NCBI RefSeq assembly: GCF_039542345.1
Contig: NZ_BAABHY010000003.1
Location: 53,947 to 117,946 of the forward strand
Origin: Orbus sasakiae
Lineage (GTDB): Bacteria > Pseudomonadota > Gammaproteobacteria > Enterobacterales > Orbaceae
Reading direction: 5' to 3'
DNA: 64,000 bases
Every line of letters begins with the position of its first letter. The first letter of the stretch is position 1. The translations under genes were made by a program, and so were the position numbers. The notes beneath the pieces were generated by a model that was given only the letters and a program-made list of their open reading frames with translations, ran no database searches and was not told the origin of the DNA. This document shows positions 60,226 to 64,000 of the stretch, piece after piece.

Positions 60226-62934
60226 ATGGCAGTAACTAACTTAACTGAGTTAGATAAATTGATTGTGCGAGTTAAAAAAGCACAAGAAGTCTATGCAACT
60301 TTTACTCAAGAACAAGTGGATAAAATCTTTGTCGCCGCAGCAACTGCCGCAGCAGCAGCTCGTATTCCATTAGCGCAGCAAGCCGTTGCTGAGTCAGGGA
60401 TGGGAATTGTTGAAGATAAAGTCATTAAAAATTTGTTTGCAGCTGAGTATATTCTTAATAAATTTCGTCATGAAAAAACCTGTGGTGTTATCGCTGAAAA
60501 TGAACCTTTTGGTACTATCACTTTGGCGGAACCATTAGGTATTATTTGTGGTATCGTACCAACAACTAACCCAACTTCAACCGCCATTTTCAAATCTCTA
60601 ATTAGCTTAAAAACACGTAATGCAATTGTTTTTTCACCTCATCCAAGAGCAAAAAAATCAACGATTGAAGCGGCCAGAATTGTGCTTGATGCGGCTGTTA
60701 AAGCGGGTGCACCAAAAGATATTATTGGCTGGATTGATGAACCATCAATTGAATTATCAAATGGTCTAATGCACCATCCTGATGTTGCCGCTATTCTTGC
60801 AACAGGCGGTCCTGGTATGGTGAAAGCAGCTTATAGTTCAGGTAAGCCTGCATTAGGTGTTGGTGCAGGGAATACGCCTGTTGTTATCGATGAAACAGCT
60901 GATTTAAAACGCGCTGTCGCATCGGTTTTAATGTCTAAAACCTTTGATAACGGAATGATCTGTGCATCAGAACAAGCTATTGTCGTTGTTGATTCAGTCT
61001 ATGATGAAGTTCGTCGTTTACTCGCTGAATTTGGCGCTTATGTCCTTGATGCTAAAGAAACAAAAGCGGTACAAGGTATTATTTTAAATGATAAAGGTGC
61101 TTTGAATGCCAATATCGTTGGTCAACCAGCAGCTAAAATCGCTGAAATGGCAGGTATTAAAGTACCATCAGCAGCCAAAGTCTTGGTTGGTGAAGTCAGT
61201 AAGGTTGATCTTTCTGAGCCATTTGCTCATGAAAAATTATCACCAACTCTTGCAATGTTCAAAGCAACAGACTTTGCAGATGCTGTTGAGAAAGCTGAAA
61301 AATTAGTTGAAATGGGTGGTTTAGGGCATACCTCTGTCCTTTATACAGATCAAGATGCAAATCGTGATCGTATTGCCTATTTTGGTAGTAAAATGAAAAC
61401 ATGTCGTATCTTAATCAACCAACCAGCTGCACATGGTGGTATTGGTGATTTGTATAACTTTGATTTAGCGCCATCGTTAACACTTGGCTGTGGTTCTTGG
61501 GGCGGCAACTCAGTGTCTGAAAATGTCGGTCCAAAACACTTAATCAATAAAAAAGTTATCGCGAAGAGAGCAGAAAATATGTTATGGCATAAACTACCAA
61601 GTTCAATCTATTTCAAACGTGGCTCATTACCAATCGCATTAAATGAGGTTATTGAGCAAGGTGCAAAACGTGTCTTTGTTGTGACCGATAAATTCCTATT
61701 TAATAATGGTTATTCAAAACAAATCACTGATCAATTAGAAGCACAGGGCATCATTTGTGAAACATTCTTCGATGTTGAAGCGGATCCAACATTAAGCATT
61801 GTTCGTAAAGGCACGGAAGCGATGGTCGCATTCAAACCGGATACGATTATTGCTTTAGGTGGTGGTTCACCGATGGATGCGGCTAAAATCATGTGGGTTC
61901 TTTATGAACACCCTGAAACAAAATTTGATGAATTAGCATTACGTTTTATGGATATTCGTAAACGTACTTGTCACTTCCCGCATATGGGTGAAAAAGCAAA
62001 ATTGATTTGTGTCACAACAACATCAGGTACAGGATCTGAGGTTACACCTTTTGCGGTAGTCACTGATGATGCAACGGGTCAAAAATACCCATTAGCGGAT
62101 TACTCAATTACACCACATATGGCGATTGTTGATGCTAATTTAGTGATGAATATGCCAAAATCACTTTGTGCGGCAGGTGGTTATGATGCTGTAACTCATG
62201 CCTTAGAAGCGTATGTTTCGATTATGGCAAGTGAATTCTCTGATGGTCAGGCTCTACAAGCATTAAGTCTATTGAAAATGTATTTACCAGCAAGTTACAA
62301 AGAAGGGGCTAAAAACCCGCTTGCTCGTGAGAAAGTGCATAGTGCATCAACACTAGCGGGCGTCGCGTTTGCACAAGCATTCTTAGGCGTTTGTCACTCA
62401 ATGGCTCATAAAATTGGTGCTGCGTTCCATATTCCACATGGTGTTGCTAATGCGATGTTGATATCTAACGTGGTTCGTTTTAATGCTACAAATAAACCAA
62501 CAAAACAGGGCACATTCAGTCAATATGGTTATCCAAAAGCGATTGCTCGTTATGCTGAAGTCGCCGATCATTTAGGCTTAACTGCCGCATTAGATAAAGA
62601 TGAGAAGAAAGTTGAGAAATTATTAGGTTGGTTAGAACAACTTAAGAAAGATCTTGATATTCCGTCATCTATTCAAGAATTTGGTGTGAGCGAAAAAGCG
62701 TTCTTGGCTCAAGTTGATCAACTTGCTGTTGATGCATTTGATGACCAATGTACTGGCGCTAACCCACGTTATCCATTGATTGCTGAATTAAAACAAATTC
62801 TTCTTGATACTTATTATGGTCGTGCATATCAAGATAAAGGCGATATTAGTGAAGATGTTGCGGTTAAAACTGCAGCAAAAGGCGCAGCTAAAGTAAAACC
62901 TGTTAAAAAAGCAGCATCAAAATCGACAAAATAA
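60226..62934 (+). CDS. adhE: Bifunctional acetaldehyde-CoA/alcohol dehydrogenase
   Basis: AdhE reduces acetyl-CoA to ethanol in two NADH-dependent steps during fermentation and forms long spirosome filaments. The 902-residue protein has an aldehyde dehydrogenase half (about 1-440; catalytic C246 in NGMICASEQ) and an iron-dependent alcohol dehydrogenase half (about 450-870; GGGSPMDAAKIMW, GGYDAVTHALEAYVS, the iron ligands around HSMAHKIGAAFHIPHG). The C-terminal 30 residues are Lys/Ala-rich, a little longer than in E. coli (891). GGAG precedes the start. It indicates a facultative fermentative life style. Confidence 0.97.
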   Translation: MAVTNLTELDKLIVRVKKAQEVYATFTQEQVDKIFVAAATAAAAARIPLAQQAVAESGMGIVEDKVIKNLFAAEYILNKFRHEKTCGVIAENEPFGTITLAEPLGIICGIVPTTNPTSTAIFKSLISLKTRNAIVFSPHPRAKKSTIEAARIVLDAAVKAGAPKDIIGWIDEPSIELSNGLMHHPDVAAILATGGPGMVKAAYSSGKPALGVGAGNTPVVIDETADLKRAVASVLMSKTFDNGMICASEQAIVVVDSVYDEVRRLLAEFGAYVLDAKETKAVQGIILNDKGALNANIVGQPAAKIAEMAGIKVPSAAKVLVGEVSKVDLSEPFAHEKLSPTLAMFKATDFADAVEKAEKLVEMGGLGHTSVLYTDQDANRDRIAYFGSKMKTCRILINQPAAHGGIGDLYNFDLAPSLTLGCGSWGGNSVSENVGPKHLINKKVIAKRAENMLWHKLPSSIYFKRGSLPIALNEVIEQGAKRVFVVTDKFLFNNGYSKQITDQLEAQGIICETFFDVEADPTLSIVRKGTEAMVAFKPDTIIALGGGSPMDAAKIMWVLYEHPETKFDELALRFMDIRKRTCHFPHMGEKAKLICVTTTSGTGSEVTPFAVVTDDATGQKYPLADYSITPHMAIVDANLVMNMPKSLCAAGGYDAVTHALEAYVSIMASEFSDGQALQALSLLKMYLPASYKEGAKNPLAREKVHSASTLAGVAFAQAFLGVCHSMAHKIGAAFHIPHGVANAMLISNVVRFNATNKPTKQGTFSQYGYPKAIARYAEVADHLGLTAALDKDEKKVEKLLGWLEQLKKDLDIPSSIQEFGVSEKAFLAQVDQLAVDAFDDQCTGANPRYPLIAELKQILLDTYYGRAYQDKGDISEDVAVKTAAKGAAKVKPVKKAASKSTK

Positions 62935-62962
62935 AATATTTTGTTGATATATTTTTACGGTT

Positions 62963-62988
62963 AAAGCCCCATTTATGGGGCTTTTTAG
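62963..62988 (+). terminator. Rho-independent terminator of adhE
   Basis: AAAGCCCC (62963-62970) and GGGGCTTT (62977-62984) enclose ATTTAT and the stem runs into further T. It lies about 30 bases after the stop. Confidence 0.88.
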
Positions 62989-63072
62989 TGAGCATTATTG
63001 TATCAAAAAATCAGCAAAATGAGGGTTTTTGTTTTTTTTTTAAGCAAACTAAATAAAAATGTTTTTTTTTGC

Positions 63073-63102
63073 TTGCAAAGGGTAGTTAATCTAGTCTACA
63101 AT
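63073..63102 (+). promoter_or_regulatory. Promoter of the tRNA-tuf operon
   Basis: TTGCAA (63073-63078) and TACAAT (63097-63102) are 18 bases apart, followed by a GC-rich GCGC discriminator typical of stable-RNA promoters under stringent control. The first tRNA starts 14 bases downstream. Confidence 0.65.
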
Positions 63103-63115
63103 GCGCAGCACTTAG

Positions 63116-63191
<76 letters not shown>

Positions 63192-63224
63192 TTTTCCTAA
63201 GTACAAAATTAAGTTTAAATTTCG

Positions 63225-63309
<85 letters not shown>

Positions 63310-63464
63310 TTTAAATCCTTTCTTAATGAAAGTTTGATTTAAAGTAAAGTGAAATTTAAATGTCGATTTCGTTTTATAGTTGTACCACTAAATGGTCTGT
63401 TGTAATAAGAATCAAGTATATCAGATTACTAACAAAACATTTAGATAGCCAAAAGTTTGAACAT

Positions 63465-63539
<75 letters not shown>

Positions 63540-63541
63540 AT

Positions 63542-63617
63542 GCTGATATAGCTCAGTTGGTAGAGCACACCCTTGGTAAGGGTGAGGTCGGCAGTTCGAA
63601 TCTGCCTATCAGCACCA
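63542..63617 (+). tRNA. thrT: tRNA-Thr (anticodon GGT)
   Basis: The 76-nt gene starts 3 bases after tRNA-Gly. Acceptor GCTGATA pairs with TATCAGC, the anticodon stem-loop is CACCCTTGGTAAGGGTG and CCA is encoded. It is the last tRNA before tuf. Confidence 0.97.
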
Positions 63618-63843
63618 TATATTCACTCCTTAATGTCATATTCTTTCAATCTTTTGGTAAATAATTGTTGTTTAGGGTTTAGGTCCTTTATTTTAACAAA
63701 TTATTTATTGAGTTTCCGACTATAAAACTTGTAACAAGATAGGTTTATCTGATATTATTCAGAGCTAATTTTTTATGTCAGTATTATTTGCTTTAATATG
63801 AGTTTTTTATTATCTCAAAAAGTATATAATGCTAGGTTAATGT

Positions 63844-63857
63844 GGTGTTTTTACACC
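63844..63857 (+). promoter_or_regulatory. Small hairpin in the tuf leader
   Basis: GGTGT (63844-63848) and ACACC (63853-63857) form a 5-bp stem with a TTTT loop, 30 bases before the tuf start. It may be a leader structure; the surrounding 269-bp leader is otherwise featureless. Confidence 0.3.
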
Positions 63858-63886
63858 GATTTGTATTACATTTAGAGGGACTATAA

Positions 63887-64000
63887 ATGTCTAAAGAAAA
63901 ATTTGAACGAAAAAAACCCCACGTTAACGTAGGTACAATCGGCCACGTTGACCATGGTAAAACAACTTTAACAGCAGCGATCACAAGCGTACTTGCAAAA
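63887..64000 (+). CDS. tuf: Elongation factor Tu, 3'-truncated by window edge
   Basis: The first 38 codons of EF-Tu are present: MSKEKFERKKPHVNVGTIGH and the P-loop GHVDHGKTTLTAAIT. EF-Tu carries aminoacyl-tRNA to the ribosome. An AGAGGGA site precedes the ATG. Its place after thrU-tyrU-glyT-thrT marks it as the tufB copy. The rest lies beyond base 64000. Confidence 0.97.
   Translation, partial: MSKEKFERKKPHVNVGTIGHVDHGKTTLTAAITSVLAK

Overview
The window is chromosomal DNA of a low-GC gammaproteobacterium. Gene orders match the Enterobacterales/Pasteurellales/Orbales part of the class: spc and alpha ribosomal operons, lptC-lptA-lptB-rpoN, gpmI-envC-yibQ, ubiA/plsB, dnaA-dnaN-recF-gyrB and thrT/thrU-tyrU-glyT-tuf. 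The low GC, compact gene set and fused AdhE would fit an insect-gut Orbaceae (Gilliamella/Orbus type). That is a guess from style; no 16S rRNA gene lies in the window.

Layout. Bases 1-6433 hold the end of the spc operon (rplF partial, rplR, rpsE, rpmD, rplO, secY, rpmJ) and the alpha operon (rpsM, rpsK, rpsD, rpoA, rplQ) with a well conserved S4-binding leader. Bases 6.5-8.6 kb carry slyX and, divergently, a secreted lectin-like protein preceded by 15 perfect copies of an 8-bp repeat. Bases 8.6-14.6 kb hold radC, slyD, ubiA, plsB and rpmB-rpmG. Bases 14.7-19.1 kb hold a minus-strand trio: ABC exporter, zinc-ribbon membrane protein, SPFH-SHOCT protein. Bases 19.3-22.8 kb hold a Crp/Fnr-type regulator divergent from an enolase-superfamily sugar-acid dehydratase and an MFS carrier, with a Crp-like palindrome between them. 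Bases 23-31.5 kb hold gpmI-envC-yibQ, then rapZ, rpoN, lptB, lptA, lptC and acyP. Bases 31.7-44.1 kb hold macAB, an MHS-family transporter, a Gram-positive-type LacD aldolase, a DUF2628 protein, a LysR regulator, aroG, a phage-type repressor with a degenerate S24 domain, ubiI, and an HxlR regulator beside a quinone-reductase-like gene broken by one amber codon. Bases 44.2-56.2 kb hold gyrB, recF, dnaN, dnaA, ompA, rdgC, a MipA-like porin, codA and codB, all on the minus strand. Bases 56.5-64 kb hold glnS, a DUF2165 protein, tcdA, adhE, four tRNA genes and the start of tuf.

Most of the window is housekeeping DNA, and I see no CRISPR array, insertion sequence or intact prophage. The strongest unusual signals are (1) the octanucleotide array in the probable 5' leader of the secreted protein, a likely phase-variation switch; (2) two promoter-hairpin-terminator units without a reading frame (13767-13886 and 41648-41756) that look like undescribed small RNAs; (3) the SPFH/zinc-ribbon/ABC trio; (4) a Crp-like regulator with its own non-canonical operator; (5) a repressor that has lost both residues needed for self-cleavage; and (6) a 45-bp promoter-like element present twice.

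All calls come from reading the sequence and recalled family features. No search was run. Start codons moved from the longest open frame are explained in the entries.
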